From contig CAZCZL010000003.1 in the NCBI GenBank assembly GCA_964503315.1, positions 62,001-126,000 on the forward strand: 64,000 nt of DNA, given 5' to 3'. This DNA is from FEB-12 sp964503315 (GTDB lineage Bacteria > Zixibacteria > MSB-5A5 > GN15 > FEB-12). The notes beneath the pieces were generated by a model, which worked only from the letters and a program-made list of their open reading frames with translations, searched no databases and was not told where the DNA came from. Made by a program: the position numbers and the translations under genes. How positions within the stretch are numbered: the first letter of the stretch is position 1; each line of letters opens with the position of its first letter. Of this stretch, positions 1 through 8,407 are shown piece after piece.

Positions 1-2
1 AT

Positions 3-290
3 CGCATGCCGGATTCGGTCGCACTGGATTCAACAATCGAGGTAGTCGCTAACTACCAGGAGCTCAAGCGCCCACGATTCATAATCTATATTGAGAATTG
101 CCCCTGGCAGATGGAGCTCGCATACCGGTCCGAGGCGATCGGCCAGTGGCGATTGGATGAGTTTTTCTTTTTTGACGGCAAGGAGACCCGCCTGAAGGCG
201 ACGTGCCGTGAATATAAACCCGCCGTCACTCTCAAACCGGAGCGCTTCCAAGTCCGCATTCCCGCCGAGGCTCAGCGGATAACTCCCTGA
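3..290 (+). CDS. C-terminal fragment of an unidentified protein (gene cut by window start)
   Basis: The open frame runs from the window edge to a TGA at 288-290. An ATG at 6 exists, but no ribosome-binding site can be judged, so this is probably the 3' end of a longer gene. The 94 visible residues alternate short hydrophobic beta-like stretches (FIIYIE, MELAYR) with charged turns and end in a segment of the type 'PERFQVRIPAEAQ'. That ending is reminiscent of the C-terminus of LolA/DUF4292-like outer-membrane lipoprotein-sorting proteins. The resemblance is an impression, not a firm assignment. An 81-bp gap with a TTGACA at 312-317 separates it from the ABC exporter. Confidence 0.5.
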   Translation, partial: RMPDSVALDSTIEVVANYQELKRPRFIIYIENCPWQMELAYRSEAIGQWRLDEFFFFDGKETRLKATCREYKPAVTLKPERFQVRIPAEAQRITP

Positions 291-371
291 GCTGTCTTGT
301 TTTTCCCCTCGTTGACAAACCGCTCGTAATTGGCGATGTTGCTGGATTAAACCGACTTACCTGAGGCATTG

Positions 372-2234
372 GTGAATCTCTATCGGCGCACATTTTCGGT
401 CCTGGTCCCTTATTGGCGGCAACTGACTGTTGCCTCGCTCTCCGCGGCACTGAATGCGCTCTTGTCGGGTCTGCTCATCTGGATGGTCGGACCGCTCTTG
501 AACACGCTTTTCAAAGTGGGCGGCATTGGCGGGGTGCCGTCGGTGACGCCTGAAACTTCAACTGCTCCTTTGGGCGATATGGCCAAAGGGTTCGATTCAA
601 TCAAGGAAGTAATGAAGGGATGGGTGGACAGTCTGGTGCAGGCGGAGTCGCCGTCGCGGATGCTCTTCAACTTCTGCGTCCTGATCATGGTGGTCGTCGT
701 CCTGAAGAACCTCTTCCTGTATCTTCAGGGATTCTACATGGCCTATGTTCAGCAGGCGGTGGTTCGCAAATTCAGGAACAGCCTTTTTGAGAAATATCTT
801 CGGCTGTCACTCGACTATTTTCAGGCCCGGCGGACTGGCCATATCATGTCGCGGGTCACAAACGACGTGGTGGTCTTGAACGAGTCGATTGACCTGGGAT
901 TCAATCGACTGGTGACTGACTCGCTCTTCACCCTGATGCTGATAAGCTTCCTCGTGATCCTTAGCTGGAAGTTGACCCTGCTGGCGATGGTGGTCCTTCC
1001 GGTGATATTCGGATTCATCTGGTTCATCGGCAGAAAGCTCCGCAAGTACTCTGAACGATCCCAGGAGAGAATGGCTGACGTAACATCGGTGCTCGAAGAG
1101 TCGGTCAACAACGCCCGGATCGTCAAAGCCTTCTCCATGGAGAAGTTCGAGCAGGAGAAGTTTTTCGCGGCTACGCAGAACTACTTCAAGGCCTTACTGC
1201 GCATGACGCGCATCAGGCACCTGGCGTCGCCGATCAACGACACGTTGGCGACTACGGCCGGCGTGATAATTCTGCTCTACGCGGGCTCGCGGATCGTGGC
1301 CGGGAGTGGGGAACTAAGCGCGGCGGATTTTATGACGTACATCCTGGCGATGTTCTCGCTTATCAAGCCGGTCAAGGATCTGAGTCAGATACATATAAAG
1401 TTGCAGGAGGGGATGGCGGCCGCGGAACGGGTGTTTGAAGTGATCGATACAGGAGAGAAGATCACGGAGCCGGCGCATCCGAAGCAGATCGACACTTTCC
1501 AGGATGCTATTCGATATGAGAAGGTCAGTTTCAGCTACAATCCGGGAGAGCCGGTGCTTCGCGAGGTCTCTTTCGATGTCAAACGCGGGGAGATTGTGGC
1601 GGTCGTTGGTCCGTCAGGGGCCGGGAAGTCAACGCTGTTCGACCTGCTTCCCCGGTTCTATGATCCGCAACAGGGGGAAATTACGATCGATGGTGTTGAT
1701 ATACGCGAACTATCGCTGTCATCGTTGAGAGGTTTGCTGGGGATAGTCACACAGGAGACCTTCCTGTTCAATGACACGATCATAAATAACATTGCCTACG
1801 GAATGCAGGGAGTAGCGAAGGAATCCGTGATCGAGGCGGCGAAGGCGGCCAATGCCCATGATTTCATCATGCAGTTTGAGCATGGATATGATACACAGGT
1901 GGGAAATCGCGGTGTTATGCTGTCTGGTGGACAGCGGCAGCGGCTGGCGATCGCACGAGCACTGCTCAAAAATCCGCAGATCCTGATCTTCGATGAAGCG
2001 ACCTCATCACTGGATACCGAGTCAGAGATGCTGGTGCAACAGGCGATCGACCATCTGATGGCGAATCGAACCACGCTCGTCATCGCTCACCGGCTCTCTA
2101 CCATAAAGAACGCTTCACGCATTCTGGCGCTTGAGAACGGCGAGATAGTCGAGGCGGGGACGCACAGCCAGCTTCTGGCGAACGGAAAACTCTACGCGCG
2201 GCTGTATGAGATGCAGTTCCGGGGGGACGCATGA
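372..2234 (+). CDS. MsbA-like ABC exporter, fused permease and ATPase
   Basis: A half-size type IV ABC exporter of about 620 residues, the usual MsbA length. An N-terminal six-helix transmembrane domain (to about residue 330) contains the extended substrate-domain pattern of lipid flippases. The C-terminal ATPase has Walker A GPSGAGKST near residue 414, signature LSGGQRQR near 517, Walker B ILIFDEATSSLD near 537 and the H-loop AHRLST near 571. The start is GTG at 372 (a TTG at 369 is also in frame), with GAGG five bases upstream. It is the first gene of an operon of glycosyltransferases and overlaps the next gene by four bases (ATGA). This context suggests export of lipid A-core or another lipid-linked glycan across the inner membrane. 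The exact substrate is inferred only. Confidence 0.9.
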   Translation: MNLYRRTFSVLVPYWRQLTVASLSAALNALLSGLLIWMVGPLLNTLFKVGGIGGVPSVTPETSTAPLGDMAKGFDSIKEVMKGWVDSLVQAESPSRMLFNFCVLIMVVVVLKNLFLYLQGFYMAYVQQAVVRKFRNSLFEKYLRLSLDYFQARRTGHIMSRVTNDVVVLNESIDLGFNRLVTDSLFTLMLISFLVILSWKLTLLAMVVLPVIFGFIWFIGRKLRKYSERSQERMADVTSVLEESVNNARIVKAFSMEKFEQEKFFAATQNYFKALLRMTRIRHLASPINDTLATTAGVIILLYAGSRIVAGSGELSAADFMTYILAMFSLIKPVKDLSQIHIKLQEGMAAAERVFEVIDTGEKITEPAHPKQIDTFQDAIRYEKVSFSYNPGEPVLREVSFDVKRGEIVAVVGPSGAGKSTLFDLLPRFYDPQQGEITIDGVDIRELSLSSLRGLLGIVTQETFLFNDTIINNIAYGMQGVAKESVIEAAKAANAHDFIMQFEHGYDTQVGNRGVMLSGGQRQRLAIARALLKNPQILIFDEATSSLDTESEMLVQQAIDHLMANRTTLVIAHRLSTIKNASRILALENGEIVEAGTHSQLLANGKLYARLYEMQFRGDA

Positions 2235-3346
2235 ATCTGATGTTTCTCGATTCGATCGAGAAGGAGACCTATGGCGGCATGGAGGAGTGGGTGCGGCTGG
2301 TAGCCGCAGGGCTGGTCGCGAAGGGACATCGTGTGCGCGTGGTCGGCCGGCCGGAGTCACGCTTTCTGGAAAGACTGGAACGCGAGACTGAACATGTCCA
2401 ATTGACCGGGCTGGAGATTTCGGGAGATTTCAACCCGGGGACCATCGGAGCGCTCAAGCGACTTATGGTCGAAGATGGCACCGAGATCATTGTCACCAAT
2501 TTCAATAAGGATCTGAGGCTGGGAGGACTGGCCGCGAGGCTTGAAGGGAATGTGCGGGTGGTCTGGTCGATCGGGCTGGATATCACCAAGGATTCACTGA
2601 TACATCGCATACTTTCGCCACGGCTGTTTGATGGCGTACTGGTACCTTCACAGGCGCTCAAGTCGCAGATAACGCGGCATGGATATATCAACCCGGACGA
2701 TGTCGAGGTCATTCCTATCGGCATCCCGGACATAGCTGTTGCTGATGACGACGAGTTAAGAGAACAATTTCGGACACGCTTCAACATACCCCAGAATGCG
2801 ATAGTTGGTGTGACTCTGGGACGGTTTGTTGAGCAGAAGGGTCACCGGTACTTGCTGGAGGCGTTGTCTTTGGCTGCAAAAGACTTTCCGGATCTTCGTC
2901 TGCTCTGGTGCGGCGATGGACCTTTGCTGAATGAGCTGCAATCGACGATGGTAAAACTCGGTCTGGAGAATAGAGTTGTTTTCGCCGGCATGCTGGATGA
3001 TGTCGTTCCCGCACTGGTTTCATCGGACTTGATGTTACATCCATCAGTAGAAGAACCTTTCGGCATCGCGGTTCTTGAGGGGATGCGGGCTGGGCTACCG
3101 ATCGTTGCTTCGCAAGTCGGCGGGATACCTGAGGTGGTCGGAGATTGCGCGATCTTGGTTGCGTCGCGCAACGCGGAATCACTAGCCGAGGGGATAACTC
3201 GAGTGCTGACGGATGAACAGCTACGGATTTCGTTAGCCAATCGGGGGCGCAAACGATTTGAAGAACATTTTTCGGTTGGCGCGATGATCTCACGGCTGGA
3301 ATCATGTTTCCAATCGATGTTGCAGACGGAGAAGCGGCATGGATGA
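2231..3346 (+). CDS. Glycosyltransferase family 4 (GT-B fold)
   Basis: This 371-aa protein has the two-domain GT-B layout. The N-terminal acceptor domain begins with a Rossmann strand and a glycine-rich MEEWV helix. The C-terminal nucleotide-sugar domain starts around residue 190 (VTLGRFVEQKGH) and carries the E-x7-E motif as EEPFGIAVLEG near residue 274, followed by GLPIVAS. These are hallmarks of retaining GT4 enzymes that transfer a sugar from a nucleotide donor on the cytoplasmic face of the membrane. It overlaps the exporter by four bases and the following GT9 gene by eight, so translation is coupled. Donor and acceptor cannot be read from the sequence. A role in lipopolysaccharide core or similar envelope glycan assembly follows from the neighbours. 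Confidence 0.85.
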   Translation: MNLMFLDSIEKETYGGMEEWVRLVAAGLVAKGHRVRVVGRPESRFLERLERETEHVQLTGLEISGDFNPGTIGALKRLMVEDGTEIIVTNFNKDLRLGGLAARLEGNVRVVWSIGLDITKDSLIHRILSPRLFDGVLVPSQALKSQITRHGYINPDDVEVIPIGIPDIAVADDDELREQFRTRFNIPQNAIVGVTLGRFVEQKGHRYLLEALSLAAKDFPDLRLLWCGDGPLLNELQSTMVKLGLENRVVFAGMLDDVVPALVSSDLMLHPSVEEPFGIAVLEGMRAGLPIVASQVGGIPEVVGDCAILVASRNAESLAEGITRVLTDEQLRISLANRGRKRFEEHFSVGAMISRLESCFQSMLQTEKRHG

Positions 3347-4451
3347 GTTGAAACCGCTGGAGCACAAGATCAAGGCAGCGGCATTCGCGTTGGCGCGTCC
3401 GATGTTGAAACGGCCTCAGCGCGAATTTCAGCCTATGGATGGCTCCAAGCTCAGCAGAGTACTGTTCCTGCGACCTGAGAAGATCGGGGATATGGTGATT
3501 TCATTTCCCGTATTTGACGGGCTGAAACGTAGTTTTCCGCACATTCAGATATCAATTCTCGCATCGCCCCGGAACCAGGCGATAATCGAACGGGACACGC
3601 GATTCGAACATGTTTTCCTTTATCGGAAACATCTATGGAAGGATATCCAGGAAGTAAGGGCGATACGGAAAATGAAGTTTGACTGTGTTGTTGACATGAT
3701 CTGCGATGATTCTGTGACGGCACTGTTTCTTTCGCAACTGTGCGCGCCTGGCAAACCCCGGATCGGCGTCGGTAAGGTCAAGTACCGGGAGTTCTACGAC
3801 TTCAATTACGACCATCGGATGGGAAATACCGGACATATCATCGACAACACGCTGAAGCTACTGGAAGCGTTTGCCATTGACAGCGGCAGCGTCTCCTGCT
3901 ATGCGCCGCCATTTGTGGCGGCAGAGAAGATGACGAAGATGGTGCAATTCGCGGCCGACTTAAGGGGCGGCAAGGGAACTCTCTTGGTCGGATACAACCT
4001 CTCAGCGGGTTCGCCCACCAGATTGTGGGCATCCGAGAAGTCTGAGGAACTGGTACGGCGACTTCTGGCAGACCGCGAAGATCTGCATGTCGTGATCTTC
4101 ACCACACCGGCGGAGCGATCGCGAGGGGATGCACTTATGAGCAAGTTCGTTAGCAGAGTCAGCCAGGTCCCTGCCGGGATGAGCTTGCAGGAGGCATCGG
4201 CGCTCATATCACAACTCGACCTGCTAATTACCCCCGACACCGCGCCTGTGCATATTGCGCGTTCATTCAAAGTGCCGGTGGTGGGCATGTACAGTCGGTT
4301 TATGAAGAATTTCCTCCTCTGGAAACCATTTGGCCAAGAAGTCGGCGCGGTAGTGTCAGGAAACGATGACAACATTCACGACATCACGGTCGATCAGGTG
4401 TTTGAGGCGTACCGTCAAGTGCTGGCACAGCGGAAGGCGGTCGCACGATGA
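3339..4451 (+). CDS. Glycosyltransferase family 9 (heptosyltransferase-like), first copy
   Basis: This 370-aa GT9 protein resembles ADP-heptose:LPS heptosyltransferases (WaaC/WaaF/WaaQ). The N-terminal motif VLFLRPEKIGDMVISFPVF (residues about 40-58) is the family's acceptor-site strand-helix. The C-terminal DTAPVHIAR (about 306-314) corresponds to the donor-binding 'D/N-T-G-P-x-H' motif, with Ala instead of Gly before Pro. A roughly 35-residue basic N-terminal extension precedes the first strand. It overlaps genes on both sides by four to eight bases. Together with the second GT9 gene at 5203 it suggests that two heptose-type or related sugars are added successively. Sugar specificity is inferred. 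Confidence 0.82.
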   Translation: MDELKPLEHKIKAAAFALARPMLKRPQREFQPMDGSKLSRVLFLRPEKIGDMVISFPVFDGLKRSFPHIQISILASPRNQAIIERDTRFEHVFLYRKHLWKDIQEVRAIRKMKFDCVVDMICDDSVTALFLSQLCAPGKPRIGVGKVKYREFYDFNYDHRMGNTGHIIDNTLKLLEAFAIDSGSVSCYAPPFVAAEKMTKMVQFAADLRGGKGTLLVGYNLSAGSPTRLWASEKSEELVRRLLADREDLHVVIFTTPAERSRGDALMSKFVSRVSQVPAGMSLQEASALISQLDLLITPDTAPVHIARSFKVPVVGMYSRFMKNFLLWKPFGQEVGAVVSGNDDNIHDITVDQVFEAYRQVLAQRKAVAR

Positions 4452-5206
4452 GCCGTCTGTCCGTCATCATGATCACCCGCAATGAGGAGGCCAACCTCGA
4501 GCGGGCGCTTCGTTCCGTTTCCTGGGCAGATGAGATCGTTATTGCAGATTCGGGCTCAACGGACAGAACCAAAGAGATCGCTACGCGCATGGGCGCAAAA
4601 GTATTCGAAGTCGAATGGAAGGGTTTTGGGCCGGCAAAACAGGCGGCGGCCGAACGCGCCAGCGGCGACTGGCTGCTTTCGCTGGATGCCGATGAGGAGA
4701 TCACCCCAGGGCTTGCTGACGAGATCAAGCATGTGATCAATTCATCAGATCCATTCCCGGGATATGCCATACCGAGAAAGACACATTTTTTGGGGAGATG
4801 GATACTCCACTGCGGATGGTACCCTGATCATGTGTTACGATTGTTTCGCAAGACCGCCGGCCGGTTTGATTCGGCGCTGGTTCATGAGCGCGTGCTGCTG
4901 CAAGGAGCGGAGGGGCGGTTGAAGGGGGAGATCCTCCATTACAGTTATCCAAATCTTGAGCTCTACCTTGAGAAATTGAACCGATACACGACTTTGGGCG
5001 CAGAGGAGGCGTTCCGTGAAGGGAAGCGGGCCTCATGGTTTGATATTGTCGGTCGGCCGCTAGTTGCTTTCATTAAGTATTATGTCTCCAAGCGGGGGTT
5101 CTTGGATGGGCTTGAGGGATTTGTGCTCTGTGCGCTCTCGGCCATGTCGGTGATGGTGAAATATGCCAAACTGTGGCATCTGGGGAGAGGAAAGGATGCG
5201 AGATGA
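4448..5206 (+). CDS. Glycosyltransferase family 2, WaaE/KdtX-like
   Basis: A 252-aa GT-A fold enzyme. The start shows the nucleotide-binding SVIMITRNEEANLERAL segment, then the DSGSTDRT loop and the metal-binding DADEE at about residues 78-82 (LLSLDADEEIT). The length, and the pattern of a short catalytic domain followed by a C-terminal amphipathic, membrane-associated region (SVMVKYAKLWH), match the WaaE/KdtX group that adds glucose to the LPS inner core. It starts inside the stop of the previous gene (ATGA) and overlaps the next start by four bases. It is inverting by family; the donor is unknown here. Confidence 0.83.
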   Translation: MSRLSVIMITRNEEANLERALRSVSWADEIVIADSGSTDRTKEIATRMGAKVFEVEWKGFGPAKQAAAERASGDWLLSLDADEEITPGLADEIKHVINSSDPFPGYAIPRKTHFLGRWILHCGWYPDHVLRLFRKTAGRFDSALVHERVLLQGAEGRLKGEILHYSYPNLELYLEKLNRYTTLGAEEAFREGKRASWFDIVGRPLVAFIKYYVSKRGFLDGLEGFVLCALSAMSVMVKYAKLWHLGRGKDAR

Positions 5207-6249
5207 AGAAAGAGATCGAGATACAACCTGGTGAGAAGATCCTGATCAGCCGCTCCGATAAACTTGGAGACCTGGTGCTGGCGTTGCCGTTTATCGAGAC
5301 CATGAAAGAGCGCTACCCGGAGTGCCAGATCGATGTGATGGCCTCGCTTTACGCATCGCCGATCCTGGAGAACAACCCGCGCATTGACAAGATCGTGCGT
5401 GTGCAGAACGACCAGTTGATCTCCAACAAATTGTACAAGAAGGATCTCCTGCACAGACTTCGTCTGGCCAAATATTCGGCGGTCGTCGCGCTTTTTCCAG
5501 AGCGCCATGTCTGCAGTCTTTTCTACAAGGCAGGGATACCGCATCGGGTCGGAACGGCGGGTCGGTTTCATTCGGTCTATTTCAATCATTTGCTTCTGCA
5601 CAGCCGAAAGGCCAACAAAAAGCACGAATATGAATACAACTTGGATTTCTTGCGATTCTTTAGGACCGGTCCGACAATTTCGACGCCGATGGTCTACCCC
5701 AAGGAGAAAGAATTCAGAAACGCGCGCCGTATCCTGAAGAATGCCGGAATCGACAAGCCGTTTGTAGTCCTTCATCCAGGTTCGGGTGGGTCGGCGGAAA
5801 ACTGGCCGATGGAGAAATTCCTGGAGCTGTATGTGGCGCTCAAGAAGGCGAATATTCAGGTGATCATCTCGGGTTCCGATAAGGAAGGAGAGATGATTGA
5901 TGAACTGGCATTCCGGAAATCCGTCGAGGTACGCAAGATCACGGGAGAGACGGACCTGAGGACATTGGCGGCAGTGCTTTCGCTGGCATCGGCAGTGGTG
6001 GCGAATTCGACCGGGCCACTACATCTGGCGGTGGCGGTCGGGACCAAGGTTGTAGGTTTGTATCCCGCCCGCGAAGTCATGTCGCCGCTCCGATGGGGAC
6101 CGCTCGGCAAGGGGCACCAGGTGATCGTGCCGCCGGGAAGTTGCAGTTGTCCTCCGAAGATGTGCCGCTGTATGGAGTCCATCTCTGTACCCTTGGCGGT
6201 GGAAAAAGTGCGGACCGTGTATAAGGCTCGCCAACACCAGGTGGTCTGA
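5203..6249 (+). CDS. Glycosyltransferase family 9 (heptosyltransferase-like), second copy
   Basis: A 348-aa GT9 enzyme. I place the start at ATG 5203, overlapping the preceding stop (ATGA). An in-frame GTG-type extension to 5173 would intrude further into the upstream gene without a ribosome site. The acceptor motif ILISRSDKLGDLVLALPF lies at about residues 11-28. The donor motif NSTGPLHLA near residue 268 is closer to the heptosyltransferase consensus than in the first copy. The C-terminus carries a cluster of five cysteines (GSCSCPPKMCRC) not typical of WaaC/WaaF, which could bind a metal or form disulfides. It is the last glycosyltransferase of the operon, 11 bp before the rel gene. Confidence 0.83.
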   Translation: MKKEIEIQPGEKILISRSDKLGDLVLALPFIETMKERYPECQIDVMASLYASPILENNPRIDKIVRVQNDQLISNKLYKKDLLHRLRLAKYSAVVALFPERHVCSLFYKAGIPHRVGTAGRFHSVYFNHLLLHSRKANKKHEYEYNLDFLRFFRTGPTISTPMVYPKEKEFRNARRILKNAGIDKPFVVLHPGSGGSAENWPMEKFLELYVALKKANIQVIISGSDKEGEMIDELAFRKSVEVRKITGETDLRTLAAVLSLASAVVANSTGPLHLAVAVGTKVVGLYPAREVMSPLRWGPLGKGHQVIVPPGSCSCPPKMCRCMESISVPLAVEKVRTVYKARQHQVV

Positions 6250-6260
6250 CGAGCTAGCAT

Positions 6261-8402
6261 ATGAATCTCGCGGAATTCATCATCCGGGTCGAATCGTACA
6301 ACGCGAATATTGATATTCCACTGATACGTCGCGCGTACGAATTCTCCGATAAAGCACATGCCGGACAGAAGCGTCAGTCGGGCGAGCCGTATGTCGAGCA
6401 TTGTCTCGAAGTCGCATTTGTACTCGCCGAACTGCATATGGATTCCACGACCATAGCCGCCGGGCTGGTGCATGATGTGGTGGAGGATACCTCGTTTACC
6501 CTTGAAGATGTGCGACGTGAATTCGGCGATGAGGTCGCAGAACTGGTTGACGGCGTCACCAAGATCGGCGCGGTGCACTTCAATTCTCTTGAAGAGCAGC
6601 AGGTGGAGTACTTCCGCAAAATGCTGCTCAGTATGGCAAAGGATATCCGGGTTATCCTGATCAAATTGGCGGATCGTCTACACAATATGCGGACGCTTGG
6701 TGCCATGCCGCCTGAGAAGCAGAAGCGGATAGCGCAGGAGACTCGCGATGTTTACTGTCCGCTGGCGCACCGACTCGGGATCAATAAGACCAAGATCGAA
6801 CTCGAAGATCTCTGCTTCAAATATCTGGAGCCCGAAGTTTACCAGGAGTTGGCGGTCCAGATCAAAGAGCGCAAGGAAGAACGAGACGCGTATATCCTAG
6901 AAGTAACAGTCCCGATCAAGGAGGCCTTGGCGCGGGACGGTATTCTCGGGACGGTCAGCGGTCGCGCCAAACATCTTGATTCGGTCTACCGCAAGATACG
7001 TGTGCGCAAAGTGCCGTTTGAAGAGATCTATGACCTCTTTGCCATCCGTGTAATAGTCAACACCGAGCGCGAGTGCTACCACACGCTTGGAATCCTCCAC
7101 GCCATGTGGAAACCGGTGGCGGGTCGCTTCCATGATTATATCGCCAACCCCAAAGCCAACGGATATCGCTCACTGCACACCACCGTGATCGGTCCGCGCA
7201 GCAAAATGGTGGAGATCCAGATCAGGACGCACATTATGCACCACGTTGCCGAAAACGGCATCGCGGCGCACTGGCTCTATAAAGAGGGGAGGCAGCAGAT
7301 GTCCAAAGACGATCGGCAGATCGTCTGGCTCCGCGATGTGCTCGAGTGGCAGAAGGACATGACCAACCCGAGTGAGTTCATTGAGTATCTCAAGATGGAT
7401 CTCTTCTCGGAGGATATTTTCGTCTATACTCCGAACGGGAAACTAGTGCATTTGCCACGCGGTTCCACTCCGCTGGATTTTGCTTTCCAGATCCATACGG
7501 AGGTCGGCATTCACTGTGCAGGAGCGAAAATAAATGGCCGCCTGCAGCCGCTGTCGACCCAACTCAAGTCGGGTGATTCGGTTGAGATCATCACCAATCC
7601 TGCCCGAACGCCGTCCTCGGACTGGCTCAAGATGGTCAAGACGGCCAACGCGCGTACCCGCATCAAGCGGTGGATCAAACAAGCGGGATATGAACAGGCC
7701 GTGTCGCTTGGAAAAGAGATGCTCGAGCGCCGTCTGCGCGAACAGCACATCAAGATGCCCGCCGAGGAACTTCTCCTCGAATACGCGCAGTCCCAGGAAA
7801 GGAAGACGGTCGACGATCTGTATGCCGCGCTGGGAAATGGTTCGTTGTCGCTGCAGTCGCTGGTCCTTTTCATCCAGCCGGAAGAAAAGAAGGAAGAGGT
7901 CGGCTTTGTCGGCAAGGTTATCGACCGGATACGCGGCTCACGCGGTGTGCGGGTACAGGGATTGGATAATCTGATGTTCCGGTTTGCCGGTTGCTGCCAG
8001 CCAGTGCCGGGAGATAATATAGTTGGGTTCATCACGCGCGGACGTGGAGTGACCATTCATCAGGCGGAGTGTTCGCTGGCCGTGGAGATCTCGAACAAGT
8101 ATCCGGAGCGCAAGATCGCGGTCAGTTGGGACACCGGCAGGGATCAGTCATTTGTCGTCCAGCTTGAGATCGTGGTGGAAGACCGCCGGAATATGCTGCG
8201 CGATATCACGCAGGCGATTGCCGATTCAAACACCAACGTCCGCGGCGCGGAGATGTACGCGCATGACACGACGGCGATCGGGAAGTTTGTGGTCGAAGTA
8301 ACCAACCTGGCGCACCTGAACCGGATCATCGACAAGGTGAAAAAAGTGAAGGGGGTACTGTCGGTTCGTCGCGCGCATGGTCGTGAGCAATCGGAGAACT
8401 GA
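6261..8402 (+). CDS. rel: RelA/SpoT homologue, long bifunctional-type (p)ppGpp synthetase/hydrolase
   Basis: A 713-aa long RSH protein. The N-terminal HD hydrolase domain has the ppGpp-hydrolase HDVVEDT motif (H71-D72) and ADRLHNMRT, consistent with an active hydrolase. The synthetase domain follows (EIYDLFAIRV, then NPKANGYRSLHT and EIQIRT). The diagnostic tetrapeptide that is RxKD in bifunctional and ExDD in synthetase-only enzymes reads R289-F-H-D here. A TGS domain (VYTPNGKLVHLPRGST, about 395-455), a zinc-finger-like region and a C-terminal ACT domain (about 640-710) form the ribosome-sensing half. It starts 11 bp after the glycosyltransferase operon and is probably co-transcribed with it. 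It ends 5 bp from the convergent dnaE2 gene without a visible terminator. Confidence 0.95.
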   Translation: MNLAEFIIRVESYNANIDIPLIRRAYEFSDKAHAGQKRQSGEPYVEHCLEVAFVLAELHMDSTTIAAGLVHDVVEDTSFTLEDVRREFGDEVAELVDGVTKIGAVHFNSLEEQQVEYFRKMLLSMAKDIRVILIKLADRLHNMRTLGAMPPEKQKRIAQETRDVYCPLAHRLGINKTKIELEDLCFKYLEPEVYQELAVQIKERKEERDAYILEVTVPIKEALARDGILGTVSGRAKHLDSVYRKIRVRKVPFEEIYDLFAIRVIVNTERECYHTLGILHAMWKPVAGRFHDYIANPKANGYRSLHTTVIGPRSKMVEIQIRTHIMHHVAENGIAAHWLYKEGRQQMSKDDRQIVWLRDVLEWQKDMTNPSEFIEYLKMDLFSEDIFVYTPNGKLVHLPRGSTPLDFAFQIHTEVGIHCAGAKINGRLQPLSTQLKSGDSVEIITNPARTPSSDWLKMVKTANARTRIKRWIKQAGYEQAVSLGKEMLERRLREQHIKMPAEELLLEYAQSQERKTVDDLYAALGNGSLSLQSLVLFIQPEEKKEEVGFVGKVIDRIRGSRGVRVQGLDNLMFRFAGCCQPVPGDNIVGFITRGRGVTIHQAECSLAVEISNKYPERKIAVSWDTGRDQSFVVQLEIVVEDRRNMLRDITQAIADSNTNVRGAEMYAHDTTAIGKFVVEVTNLAHLNRIIDKVKKVKGVLSVRRAHGREQSEN

Positions 8403-8407
8403 CGCGC

